A DNA stretch of 32,882 nucleotides from Campylobacterota bacterium (lineage in GTDB: Bacteria > Campylobacterota > Campylobacteria > Campylobacterales > Sulfurovaceae): positions 1 through 32,882 of the forward strand of contig QKDN01000059.1 of assembly GCA_003252535.1 (NCBI GenBank), written 5' to 3'. Position numbers and translations under genes: made by a program. The notes beneath the pieces were generated by a model, which was not told the origin of the DNA, did not search any database, and saw only the letters and a program-made list of their open reading frames with translations. Below, piece after piece: positions 25,756 to 32,882 of the stretch (positions within the stretch are counted from its first letter, which is position 1; every line of letters begins with the position of its first letter).

Positions 25756-26307
25756 CTACAAAACAGTGCGCCCCTTCGTTTTCAAGATATATCCCAACGA
25801 ACCGATCACTACGAAAAATCCGAGAAGACTCATCGGCGGCATATACCCGTACCATTTGCCGACGCTGAACCACCCCTCTGCCCCCATGAAAAAGAGGTGG
25901 ACCCCTATCATGGCAAGAACCCATTCCGCTGCTACACGGATACCCCTCAACCACAGCCCGAATGCAGCCGCACCGCCGAGCAGGCTTACCTGTGCCATGA
26001 TCCTGAAGCTCCCCGTATCTGTAAAGAACTTGGCGTAGTATCCGTTTGGCAGCAGTATCAGGCTGATCACGCCGTGCAGGGCTGCCAGATAGCCGGCAGT
26101 GGCGAGGAGCTGTTCTCGCCTCTCCCCGTCATTCACCGGGGAGATCGCGAAGAGTGTCAGCGCACTAAGGGCCAGGGATTTGTTGAGGACGTACAGCGGC
26201 AGTTCGCTCCACATCACGGGACCGAAGACGATATAGCGCAATATTGCATAGAGGAGATAAAAGAGGATCGAATAGTACAGGATATATCTGCTCTGAAGTA
26301 TCTTCAT
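25756..26307 (-). CDS. Multi-pass membrane protein of unknown function
   Basis: The 183-residue protein has about five to six hydrophobic spans: YILYYSILFYLLYAILRYIVFG, LNKSLALSALTLFAIS, LLATAGYLAALHGVISLILL, MAQVSLLGGAAAFGLWL, WVLAMIGVHLFFMGAEGWF and PMSLLGFFVVIGSLGYIL. H98 sits in a span (AALHGVISL) and another His in GVHLFFMG. Paired histidines in helices would allow heme binding, as in MsrQ-like or ferric-reductase-like membrane domains, but this is weak. GGGAGGGACAGAG is a strong ribosome site, and TATAAT lies at 26334-26339. It is divergent from the FtsH-like gene. Confidence 0.7.
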   Translation of the reverse strand: MKILQSRYILYYSILFYLLYAILRYIVFGPVMWSELPLYVLNKSLALSALTLFAISPVNDGERREQLLATAGYLAALHGVISLILLPNGYYAKFFTDTGSFRIMAQVSLLGGAAAFGLWLRGIRVAAEWVLAMIGVHLFFMGAEGWFSVGKWYGYMPPMSLLGFFVVIGSLGYILKTKGRTVL

Positions 26308-26333
26308 TCTCTGTCCCTCCCTTTTGAACGGAC

Positions 26334-26339
26334 ATTATA
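26334..26339 (-). promoter_or_regulatory. -10 box of the membrane protein gene
   Basis: TGTATAAT on the minus strand lies 26 bp upstream of the ATG, with a GGGAGG ribosome site between them. Confidence 0.5.
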
Positions 26340-26414
26340 CACAAAGATTCTAAGGCCGCAACGGGATATATCGTATCATACCAACGTTCAGCGATCTCCA
26401 ACACACCGATACCT

Positions 26415-26430
26415 TGGTACTATCGTACCA
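26415..26430 (+). promoter_or_regulatory. Dyad overlapping the -35 region of the FtsH-like gene
   Basis: TGGTAC-TATC-GTACCA is a perfect 6-bp inverted repeat with a 4-bp centre. It lies where the -35 box would be for TACAAT at 26439-26444 (in TATGATACAAT). It is a candidate operator, though no regulator gene is adjacent. Confidence 0.4.
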
Positions 26431-26469
26431 GAGTATGATACAATAGAAAAAATGGTTCGGGAGAGGGGC

Positions 26470-27816
26470 ATGGCAAAAAAAGAAAATGAAGATATACCGA
26501 AACTCCAAAAATCGAAGATATCGTTCGAAGATATCGTCGGACATACACAGAGCAAAAAGCGTCTCAGATCGATCGTCAATATCATCAGGAACCCGCAGCT
26601 CCTCAAAGCCTTCGATATCACCGCTCCCAGGGGACTGCTGATCTACGGTCCCTCAAGCGTGGGCAAGAAGATGCTTGCCAAGGCTTTCGTCAGGGAGGCT
26701 AACCTGGGCTACTACGAGATAGCGGGCTCCAGGCTCTTCGATATCAAATACATCAAGGATATCTATGCCGCAGCGGCCAAACACGCACCATCGATCGTCA
26801 TCCTCGAAGATATCGATATCAAGGGGATCATGCAGGGGGCACTGACCAATATTTCATTCTCCGATATCGCCAAGATACTCGAATCTGTCGAAGCACCTGT
26901 ATTCACGGTCGCTACCGCCGAGTCGCTCGATGGTGTCGACCCCGTCCTCATCGCTCCAGAAAAGCTCGACTTCCTGATCGAGGTGACCAAGCTCGACAAG
27001 GATGCACGCCGCTTCTTCATCGAGAAGATACTCCAAAAGCCCCATGACCCCGGTATCGACACCGAGCGGATCGTACGCTATATCACCGGGATGAGTGCTA
27101 TGGAGCTCGAGCGCCTCGGCCGTATGGCGGCACTGAGCGCCATAGAACAGGGGACTGAGAGGATCACCGAGGATATCCTCATCGAGCAGATCAATAGCAT
27201 CAAATACGGCCACAAAGTGGAGACCCAGATGATCAGAAGCCTTGAAGAACAGCTCAGAATGACCGCCTACCACGAAGCGGCCCACGCCATCCTCTCATCG
27301 CTGCTCCTCCCCCATATCAAGATCGAGCAGGTGACCATCAGCAGACGGAGCAATATGCTCGGTTTCGTCTCCTACAACGCCGAAGACGAGATGACCAATC
27401 TCTCCAAGGAGGAGCTCTTCAACGATGTGTGCGTCCTCCTCTCGGGACGCATAGCCAAGATCAAAAAAGCCGGCGAGCAACAGATGGACAGCGGCGCAGT
27501 AGAGGACCTGACACAGGCCTCGACCAATATCTACGCTGCTATCAGCAGTCTGGGGATGGACAAAGAGCTCGGGTTCATCAATATCGAGTCGATCACCCTC
27601 ATGGACGACCAGTTCCTGCGAAGCCGGATCGAGGAGCGCTACCTCGTCTGGATGCAGAGCGCCACCGAGCGTACCTGGAAGCTCATCGACGTGCACTGGG
27701 AGATGATCGAGAAGCTTGCCCTGATGCTGATAGACAAAGAGATCGTCGAGAGCGACGAACTGGCCACAATCGTGGGCACTGCCACGGTCACCGGCAATCT
27801 TCCGGATACTATCTGA
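26470..27816 (+). CDS. Soluble FtsH-like protein with degenerate AAA site and intact HEXXH
   Basis: The 448-residue protein aligns by order of motifs with FtsH, but lacks its N-terminal membrane spans. The P-loop reads GPSSVGKK (60-67), with Lys in place of the usual Thr/Ser after GK. The Walker B strand is IVILEDID (109-116), with the Asp/Glu order unlike FtsH's IDEID. The arginine-finger segment (R-x-G-RFD) is replaced by LIAPEKLDFLIEV. By contrast the protease part is preserved: HEAAH at 268-272 and D346 in SGAVEDLTQAS, the counterpart of FtsH's third zinc ligand. The start at 26470 follows GGGAG by 6 nt; an upstream ATG at 26452 has no such site. It may be a zinc peptidase with an inactive or altered ATPase. 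Confidence 0.85.
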   Translation: MAKKENEDIPKLQKSKISFEDIVGHTQSKKRLRSIVNIIRNPQLLKAFDITAPRGLLIYGPSSVGKKMLAKAFVREANLGYYEIAGSRLFDIKYIKDIYAAAAKHAPSIVILEDIDIKGIMQGALTNISFSDIAKILESVEAPVFTVATAESLDGVDPVLIAPEKLDFLIEVTKLDKDARRFFIEKILQKPHDPGIDTERIVRYITGMSAMELERLGRMAALSAIEQGTERITEDILIEQINSIKYGHKVETQMIRSLEEQLRMTAYHEAAHAILSSLLLPHIKIEQVTISRRSNMLGFVSYNAEDEMTNLSKEELFNDVCVLLSGRIAKIKKAGEQQMDSGAVEDLTQASTNIYAAISSLGMDKELGFINIESITLMDDQFLRSRIEERYLVWMQSATERTWKLIDVHWEMIEKLALMLIDKEIVESDELATIVGTATVTGNLPDTI

Positions 27817-27843
27817 ACAGGATAGCGGCAGAGACTAAAAGAG

Positions 27844-27866
27844 AGTGCGGTTTAATGCCACGCACT
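27844..27866 (+). terminator. Weak hairpin between convergent FtsH-like gene and trkH
   Basis: AGTGCG and CGCACT pair around an 11-nt loop, 27 bp after the FtsH-like stop. There is no U-tract. The remaining bases to trkH (27867-27982) show no other feature I can support. Confidence 0.3.
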
Positions 27867-27982
27867 GTCGCCGATCAGCAGCCCCACGACGCAACGCCAT
27901 CCGAATCTCCGTGCTTAGCTCTCAGCCCGTTTGATCACTTACGCTGATGCAGGGTTGTGTATTTCGCAGGATACTCCATGAC

Positions 27983-29428
27983 CTAGAATCTCTTCCAGAA
28001 CGACCGGCTCATGAGGACGAATACAGTGTAGAACTCCAGCCTTCCGACGATCATTCCGGCCGAGAGTACCCAAAGATCCATATCGCTGAAGATGCTGAAG
28101 TTGTGCGCCGGGCCTACCTGTCCGAACCCCGGACCGATATTCCCCACCACCGCCAGCGACCCCGAAAGTGCCGTCATCATATCAAAGCCTCTCGCAAAGA
28201 GGTAGAGGGCGATCACGATGAGGGTAAGTATGAACAGGAAAACGAACCCGTAGGTCGCACTGAGTATCCGCTCGGACATCTTGGTATTGTCGACGAATAC
28301 AGAATGGAGCACATTGGGGTGGACGACCCTGCGCACTTCCGAGGCGAGTGTCTTGAAGATGATGACTATACGGATCACCTTCATCCCTCCGGCTGTCGAA
28401 CCGGCATTCCCCCCGATGAACATCGCGATAAAGATCACGGATACAGCGGCGGCACCCCACTGTTCATAGTCCAGTGAAGCGAACCCCGTCGTAGTCATCA
28501 CGGAAGAGATCGTGAAAGCAGCATGCATGAGGCTATAGTAGAATCCGTCACTGCTCCCCTGCCAGTGGATCACTGCCAGCACAACGGAAAGAAGTCCGAA
28601 GAGCTTGAGATACCATACCACCTCTTCGCTTCTGTAGCCGCTGAAATCACGCTTGCCGAAGAGTTTGAGATGGACCAGGAAGTTGATCCCCGAGAGGAGC
28701 ATGAAGAGGGTCGTCACCCAGACGATCCCATCCGCTGCGAAATACCCCAGAGAAGCGTTCTTGGTCGAGAATCCCCCCGTCGATATGGTAGAGAAGGCAT
28801 GGTTGACCGCATCGAACCAGTTCATCCCGAAAAGCTTGAGCAACACCGTATCGACGAGTGTCAGCGAGATATAGACGATCCAGAGACTCAGCGCGGTATC
28901 TTTGATCTTGGGGGTGAATTTCTCCAGGGTGATCCCTGTCGATTCGGCCTTGAATAGGCTGAGGCTCCCGGTGGGATTGATCATCGAGAGGAGCCCTACC
29001 CCCAGCACGATGATCCCCATCCCCCCAAGCCAGTGCATCAGGCTTCGATGGAAGAGGATCATGTCCGGGAGTACTTCAAGATCGTTATAGATCGTCGCAC
29101 CTGTCGTCGTAAACCCGCTCACCGCCTCGAAGAACGCTGCGCTGAAGCTCACATCGGTATAGAGGACGAGCGGCATGGCACCCGCGATACCGAGCAAAAG
29201 CCACAGCAGGTTCACCGAGAGAATACTCTCCTTGATACTGAAACGGATGATATGTCGGCGCAAAAGAAGCCAGATCAAGAGATTGATCACGAAGAATATC
29301 CCGTCGGCTATCAGCAGTCTCCCGTAGAATTCTCCGTAGATCACACCGACAAGGATATCGAGGAGGAAGAATGCGCTCAGTGTCATCCCTATCATGCTCT
29401 GGAGTTTGAGTACGTTTCTAAAGTTCAT
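27983..29428 (-). CDS. trkH: Trk/Ktr potassium uptake membrane subunit
   Basis: TrkH forms the potassium-conducting channel of the Trk system in the inner membrane. The 481-residue protein has four pore-loop repeats. The filter segments are visible as SGFTTTGATIY, STISTGGFSTKN, MTTTGFASLDY and VVGNIGPGFG, each carrying the filter glycine. Long hydrophobic spans lie between them. ATG 29428 is used; the longer open frame starts inside trkA. It overlaps the trkA stop by 11 bp, so the two subunits are coupled. The GGAT before the start is a weak ribosome site, consistent with coupled translation. Confidence 0.93.
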   Translation of the reverse strand: MNFRNVLKLQSMIGMTLSAFFLLDILVGVIYGEFYGRLLIADGIFFVINLLIWLLLRRHIIRFSIKESILSVNLLWLLLGIAGAMPLVLYTDVSFSAAFFEAVSGFTTTGATIYNDLEVLPDMILFHRSLMHWLGGMGIIVLGVGLLSMINPTGSLSLFKAESTGITLEKFTPKIKDTALSLWIVYISLTLVDTVLLKLFGMNWFDAVNHAFSTISTGGFSTKNASLGYFAADGIVWVTTLFMLLSGINFLVHLKLFGKRDFSGYRSEEVVWYLKLFGLLSVVLAVIHWQGSSDGFYYSLMHAAFTISSVMTTTGFASLDYEQWGAAAVSVIFIAMFIGGNAGSTAGGMKVIRIVIIFKTLASEVRRVVHPNVLHSVFVDNTKMSERILSATYGFVFLFILTLIVIALYLFARGFDMMTALSGSLAVVGNIGPGFGQVGPAHNFSIFSDMDLWVLSAGMIVGRLEFYTVFVLMSRSFWKRF

Positions 29429-30734
29429 AGATCCAGCTTTTGATGATAGAGAGATAGGTCTGGGCACAGAAAGCTACGATGACATCACCCTCCTGTCCGA
29501 CGATCTGGCTCCGAAAGGGCTGGAGTATCCCATCCCTGATCAGATAGGATGTATTGCCACCCTGGAACTTGATAGGTCTGAGCATTTTGCCCATGAGTGA
29601 GGAGTTGGGGAATATCTTCCGCAGGAATATATTGGCTTTCCCGCCGCAGAATTTCCGCTCCATGACCACTTCGCTCGAATATATCCGCTCGATGATCTCG
29701 TTGTAAGCGCTCATCTTGGGCCCCCGTACGACGACGATCCCAAGGGCATGCATGAGGTTGTAGTATTCTATCTCATTGATGATCGCCACGACCTTCTGTA
29801 TCCCGTTCTCCCTGGCCTCGAGACATTTGATGATATTGAACTCATCGTTGCCGGAAGCAGCGATCATCATATCGGCATATTTGAGCCCCTCCTCTTCGTA
29901 GAGCCCCTCGGTACCGTATTTGCAATTGATCGTTTTGACCGTACCTTCGAGCAGCTCATCCGCCCTCTCGCATAGTACGGTATCTTTCTCCAGAAGCTTG
30001 ATCTCGATCCCGCGCTCCTTGAGCCCCATAGCTACCGCCAGCCCGATATTGCCGGCACCGAAGATCACACACCTTCTGATCTCCACGGGATCGACAGTCT
30101 GGAGCTTCGAGCTCATCTGCCGTATGATCCGTTCGGCTCCGAAGAAATAGACCAGGTCATCCACCTGTACGCTCTCCATATCCTCCGGGGAAAAGAACTC
30201 CTTGTGCCGCTCCACTCCGACAACACTGCACAGCTCATTCTGGAGGCTCTCCATTGGTGCGCTTTGCGATACCCGCACCGATACGAGCTTGAAGTCGGTA
30301 TATTTGAAGTGTTTGACATTGTTGGCTTTGGGATAGTCGAGCAGACTCGCCACTGTAGCCGAGGTCATCTTGAGGGGATAGATCGCTTCTGATATCGACA
30401 GACGCTCTTTGAGTTTGCTCTGGATAAGACTTTCGTTCTGGAGACGGATGAACTTGCGCCCTATCTCCATCCTCTCATCGACTATCATCGTCGATATGAG
30501 GTTCGCCTCGTCCAGATCGGTCACGGCGATAAAGAGCTCCGCCTTTTCGATACCGATCTTCCCGTATGTCACAGGGTCTTCGATATCACCGTGAACTACC
30601 ATGATATCGAGGCTTTCATGGAGTCTTTTGAGAGCCTCCGCATTTTTGTCGATCACTGTCACATTGTGAATGATCGAAAGAGTTTTGGCAAGGTGGAAAC
30701 CCACCCGCCCCGCGCCTGCTATAACGATTTCCAT
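29418..30734 (-). CDS. trkA: Trk potassium uptake regulatory subunit
   Basis: TrkA is the cytosolic nucleotide-binding ring that gates TrkH. The 438-residue protein has the full two-repeat design. The first RCK domain starts MEIVIAGAGRVG with dinucleotide-binding glycines 7, 9 and 12 and an acidic D29. A TrkA_C domain follows near 130-215. The second RCK domain has CVIFGAGNIGLAVA, and a final TrkA_C domain ends near VGQEGDVIVAF. ATG 30734 is preferred because GAGG lies 7 nt upstream, rather than the upstream GTG. A 13-codon ORF with a stronger ribosome site overlaps its start. trkH follows with an 11-bp overlap. Confidence 0.94.
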   Translation of the reverse strand: MEIVIAGAGRVGFHLAKTLSIIHNVTVIDKNAEALKRLHESLDIMVVHGDIEDPVTYGKIGIEKAELFIAVTDLDEANLISTMIVDERMEIGRKFIRLQNESLIQSKLKERLSISEAIYPLKMTSATVASLLDYPKANNVKHFKYTDFKLVSVRVSQSAPMESLQNELCSVVGVERHKEFFSPEDMESVQVDDLVYFFGAERIIRQMSSKLQTVDPVEIRRCVIFGAGNIGLAVAMGLKERGIEIKLLEKDTVLCERADELLEGTVKTINCKYGTEGLYEEEGLKYADMMIAASGNDEFNIIKCLEARENGIQKVVAIINEIEYYNLMHALGIVVVRGPKMSAYNEIIERIYSSEVVMERKFCGGKANIFLRKIFPNSSLMGKMLRPIKFQGGNTSYLIRDGILQPFRSQIVGQEGDVIVAFCAQTYLSIIKSWIYEL

Positions 30735-30760
30735 GACCACACCTCTTTAGGGGTATTCAT
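30719..30760 (-). CDS. Possible upstream ORF overlapping trkA start
   Basis: A 13-codon ORF (MNTPKEVWSWKSL) starts with ATG six bases after GGGAG and stops 14 bases inside trkA. Its ribosome site is better than that of trkA. It could feed ribosomes to trkA or dampen trkA translation. It may also be chance. Confidence 0.35.
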   Translation of the reverse strand: MNTPKEVWSWKSL

Positions 30761-30825
30761 AGTCGGCTCCCAAGAAAAAATAAATGTTAATTCTATACCT
30801 CTTGCTCTGTTTTCCTGCTGAGTGA

Positions 30826-31473
30826 TCACATACCGGGAACTGCCAGTATACTCTGCGAGGATTTGAGATTCTCCTCCAGCAAGGTGTAGAATTGCCCCAT
30901 GTGATACCCGTCCGCCAGGCTGTGATGCACCTGTAGCGCTATCGGCGCAGTGACACGCCCGCCTGACTCATGGAACTTTCCGATGGTCACGATAGGGATC
31001 GAGGCGTACAGTGCCAGGAACGGATGTGTGATGGAGCTGAACCGCATCCAGGGGATATTGGTCAGGAAGTATCTGCCGTGTTTCTCCCGCATCTCCACAT
31101 CGGGACTCTGTGACCGCAGATCGGTAATATCGATAATCTGTTGATAAAACCCCCTGCTCTCCTCCATATGTATCGCATCGCAGAATGAAATGGTATTATC
31201 AGGTAGCAGCGTGGTGAAAGAGGGATGGACGACCTCGTACTCATAAAGCTCACCATCGACGATACGGTGCCGCAACGCGGCTATCTCGTTGAGTGTCCTG
31301 TCGATCATATATGCCATCAATGGGAAGAACCGCAGGCCATACTCCCGACGGAACTCAACGAGTGCCGTGATATCGACCTCGCAGGTCATGCTGAGCACGG
31401 GGATATCATGATGGAGGAAAGCTTCGTAGGTATTTTTGCGGGGATAGGTGCTGAGATCGATCTTTTGTGGCAT
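30826..31473 (-). CDS. Chloramphenicol acetyltransferase family protein
   Basis: The 215-residue protein has the size of a CatA-type acetyltransferase, which uses acetyl-CoA to acylate a hydroxyl substrate and works as a trimer. The active-site motif is QVHHSLADGYH (181-191), with H184 as the likely catalytic base and D188 in the usual position. The N-terminal MPQKIDLSTYPRKNTYEAFL and RFFPLMAYMI also fit. The start at 31473 is used; the longer frame would place the start codon upstream of the TATAAT promoter. Chromosomal members of this family do not always confer resistance, so substrate is open. It lies upstream of trkA on the same strand. Confidence 0.88.
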   Translation of the reverse strand: MPQKIDLSTYPRKNTYEAFLHHDIPVLSMTCEVDITALVEFRREYGLRFFPLMAYMIDRTLNEIAALRHRIVDGELYEYEVVHPSFTTLLPDNTISFCDAIHMEESRGFYQQIIDITDLRSQSPDVEMREKHGRYFLTNIPWMRFSSITHPFLALYASIPIVTIGKFHESGGRVTAPIALQVHHSLADGYHMGQFYTLLEENLKSSQSILAVPGM

Positions 31474-31492
31474 TTCAACTCTTTTTGACGAT

Positions 31493-31498
31493 ATTATA
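31493..31498 (-). promoter_or_regulatory. -10 box of the CAT-family gene
   Basis: TGTATAAT on the minus strand is an extended-type -10 about 20 bp upstream of the chosen ATG. It lies within the 50-bp gap after yaiI. Confidence 0.5.
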
Positions 31499-31523
31499 CA
31501 TTGGGGCACTTATATTGTATCTT

Positions 31524-31973
31524 CTACTTCAGTCTCCTGCCAAGAAATGCATTGAACTCGTTGGCAAAGGCATGAGCGTCTTTCTGTGTGAACGGCTTGG
31601 GACCTTTGGTGATCTCTCCGCTGTTTCGTATCTCCTCCATGAGGTTACGCACGGCCAGGAGCTGCTTGATATTCTCCCGTGTAAAGAGCGTGCCGCGGTG
31701 ATCTAGGGCATGTGCCCCTTTGTCGATCACCCGATCAGCCAGCGGGATATCTGCCGTAATGACGAGATCACCCTCCACCGCCATCTCTACGATACGGTGA
31801 TCTGCCACGTCTGCCCCCTGCTCCACAATGATCAGGGTGATATGCTCCGACTCTCCTATCGATATCCGTTTATTTGCCACTATGACAGTAGACAACGACA
31901 GCCTTTCGATCGCACGCAACATGATCGGTTTGAGGAGCTTGGGGAGTGCATCCCCGTCGATATAGAGATTCAT
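31524..31973 (-). CDS. yaiI: YaiI/YqxD family (DUF188) protein
   Basis: The 149-residue protein starts MNLYIDGDALPKLLK, the typical acidic opening of the YaiI/YqxD family. It continues with IVEQGADVADHRIVEMAVEGDLVITADIPLADRVIDKG, a PIN-like arrangement of acidic residues, and ends with the family's RLK-type tail after ITKGPKPFTQKDAHAFANEFN. The acidic set D6, D58 and D75-type positions could bind metal, but the activity is not established. The ATG directly follows the ywbE stop, so both are in one operon. Confidence 0.93.
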   Translation of the reverse strand: MNLYIDGDALPKLLKPIMLRAIERLSLSTVIVANKRISIGESEHITLIIVEQGADVADHRIVEMAVEGDLVITADIPLADRVIDKGAHALDHRGTLFTRENIKQLLAVRNLMEEIRNSGEITKGPKPFTQKDAHAFANEFNAFLGRRLK

Positions 31974-32168
31974 CTACTTGACTATCTCCTGCACTCTCCC
32001 CACTTCGCCGCTCATCAGACGCACCTTGATGCCATGAGGATGATTTGGGGACTTGGTGAGTATATCGCGTACTACGCCGTAAGTGATACGGCCCGTACGC
32101 TGATCCTCCTTGAGGACTATCCCCACATTGAGTCCGCTTCGGATATTTGCCCTGATCTTTCCCGACAT
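31974..32168 (-). CDS. ywbE: YwbE family protein
   Basis: The 64-residue protein matches the YwbE (DUF2196) family: RANIRSGLNVGIVLKEDQRTG, then GVVRDILTKSPNHPHGIKVRL and GEVGRVQEI. It is a small basic beta protein whose role is unknown. It is one base after the upstream hypothetical gene and directly abuts yaiI, giving a three-gene operon. The full family length is present. Confidence 0.92.
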   Translation of the reverse strand: MSGKIRANIRSGLNVGIVLKEDQRTGRITYGVVRDILTKSPNHPHGIKVRLMSGEVGRVQEIVK

Positions 32169-32169
32169 C

Positions 32170-32658
32170 CTAATCCTTCGGCTGATACTTCAGTATCTTT
32201 TTTATCTCATTGACGGGACAGAAAAAGAATACATGAAAAAAGACGCTCACCCTCGTCTCGCTATCGCCAGTACTTTCGAAACACACGAACGAGAATTTTT
32301 CACCCTCATCGGGGATGACAGTAAATGTCACGGGCTTGAGAGTCCGTACGAGATTGAGTATCTTCTTGTACTGCTTGTCCTCGGGCGATGCCAGCAGATT
32401 TGCCTGTCTCTCTTCATCCGACAGCAGTCCGACAAGCAGTTGCACCTTATCCTGGAATATCACTTTGTCCCAGCGGATCACCCCAAGCGGCGAACGGAAG
32501 ATGGAGTTGCCTGAGGTCAGAGGTGATGTTTTCTCACCCCTCAGCGCCTCGATCAACTGCAAGAATGGGTTCATCCCGCCCAGAGCCTCGGCAGCCTCAC
32601 TCGCCTCACGATGATAGCGAGCCTTGTCGGTCTCAGCCATTTTGAAAAAATTGCACAT
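32170..32658 (-). CDS. Conserved-looking hypothetical protein, first gene of ywbE-yaiI operon
   Basis: The 162-residue protein starts MCNFFKMAETDKARYHREA. This start is favoured over the in-frame ATG at 32640 because AAGGA lies 6 nt before it. It has a helical N-terminal half with GGMNPFLQLIEALRGEK, then SIFRSPLGVIRWDKVIFQDKVQLL and a beta-rich end around VTFTVIPDEGEKFSFVCFE. No signal peptide or membrane span is obvious. A hydrophobic FFHVFFFCPVNEIKKIL segment near the C-terminus is too short for a clear span. I do not recognise the family. ywbE follows after one base. Confidence 0.75.
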   Translation of the reverse strand: MCNFFKMAETDKARYHREASEAAEALGGMNPFLQLIEALRGEKTSPLTSGNSIFRSPLGVIRWDKVIFQDKVQLLVGLLSDEERQANLLASPEDKQYKKILNLVRTLKPVTFTVIPDEGEKFSFVCFESTGDSETRVSVFFHVFFFCPVNEIKKILKYQPKD

Positions 32659-32684
32659 ATAGTGTCCTTGTTATAGATACGCGC

Positions 32685-32690
32685 ATTGTA
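32685..32690 (-). promoter_or_regulatory. -10 box of hypothetical-ywbE-yaiI operon
   Basis: TATGATACAAT on the minus strand is identical over 11 bases to the box upstream of the FtsH-like gene. It lies 27 bp before the ATG. Confidence 0.45.
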
Positions 32691-32700
32691 TCATAATGTG

Positions 32701-32882
32701 GGTATGGGGGAGGTGGCATATATATATGAAGAAAGGCATAGAATTGAATTGAAACAAACGATAGATCAAAGAGGCCAAACGATAATAAACTAAAAAGCTA
32801 TAGGACAAAGAAATAAGATCATAGAAAAAGAAAGATGAAGTAAGTAAAGAGAGATAATTAGAAAGGGGATGGGTAAAGAAAA
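32701..32882. other. Purine-rich AT-rich stretch without a gene
   Basis: The plus strand is almost all A and G with few C and T. CAAACGATA occurs twice within about 25 bp. TATATATATG occurs near the left end. No ORF with a ribosome site is seen. The sequence continues beyond the window. Confidence 0.5.

Noticed and set aside
25897-26469. Longer frame giving a 639-residue FtsH-like protein
   Set aside because: The extension runs antisense through the membrane protein gene and over the promoter. The ribosome site supports 26470.
27429-28477. Overlapping plus-strand frames around the FtsH-like end and trkH
   Set aside because: They are out-of-frame or antisense shadows of the FtsH-like gene and trkH, with low-complexity composition.

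Overview
The window looks like a chromosomal segment of a Campylobacterota bacterium, most like Sulfurovum or a relative. This is an inference from gene content: a Campylobacter-type dimeric dUTPase, NspC, an rpmH-rnpA-yidC-jag-mnmE block, small-type PurL, and promoters with T-runs before a TATAAT box. Most of it is housekeeping DNA of moderate GC, mainly on the minus strand, with a few accessory patches.

Layout. Bases 1-159 hold the AT-rich N-terminal end of a possibly TIR-like gene. Bases 187-294 and 5705-5812 are two 108-bp copies of a palindromic REPIN-like repeat. Between them lie leuA with a leucine-rich leader peptide, ftsH, prmA and hisA; hisH follows the second repeat. A nagA-EIIA-small membrane protein operon follows (6500-8232). 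Bases 8293-12278 hold an outer-membrane barrel gene and two related lipoproteins, one with a collagen-like stalk. purL and dut diverge at about 14.8 kb. A lipoprotein and the mnmE-jag-yidC-rnpA-rpmH block run to 20.6 kb. nspC, a GNAT acetyltransferase and a small exported protein lie on the plus strand to 22.9 kb. Next come a YjdM zinc-ribbon protein and two tandem exported proteins with PilJ/NarX-like sensor motifs. A structured, gene-poor stretch at about 25.4-25.7 kb contains a MITE-like element. It is followed by a membrane protein divergent from a soluble FtsH-like protein with a degraded ATPase site. The window ends with trkH-trkA, a CAT-family acetyltransferase, and a hypothetical-ywbE-yaiI operon.

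How genes work together. hisH and hisA both serve histidine synthesis, although the repeat separates them. leuA is probably controlled by leucyl-tRNA supply through the leader peptide. FtsH and YidC act in inner-membrane protein quality control and insertion. NagA and EIIA suggest amino-sugar metabolism or PTS-linked regulation. TrkA and TrkH form a potassium uptake system. The barrel protein and lipoproteins probably form a cell-envelope set.

The most interesting items are the leucine leader peptide with its nested hairpins, the REPIN-like pair with compensatory stem changes, the FtsH-like protein lacking key ATPase residues, the rnpA gene with no canonical start upstream of its conserved N-terminus, and two probable leaderless genes (nspC and nagA). 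No clearly new multi-gene system can be proved from the sequence alone.
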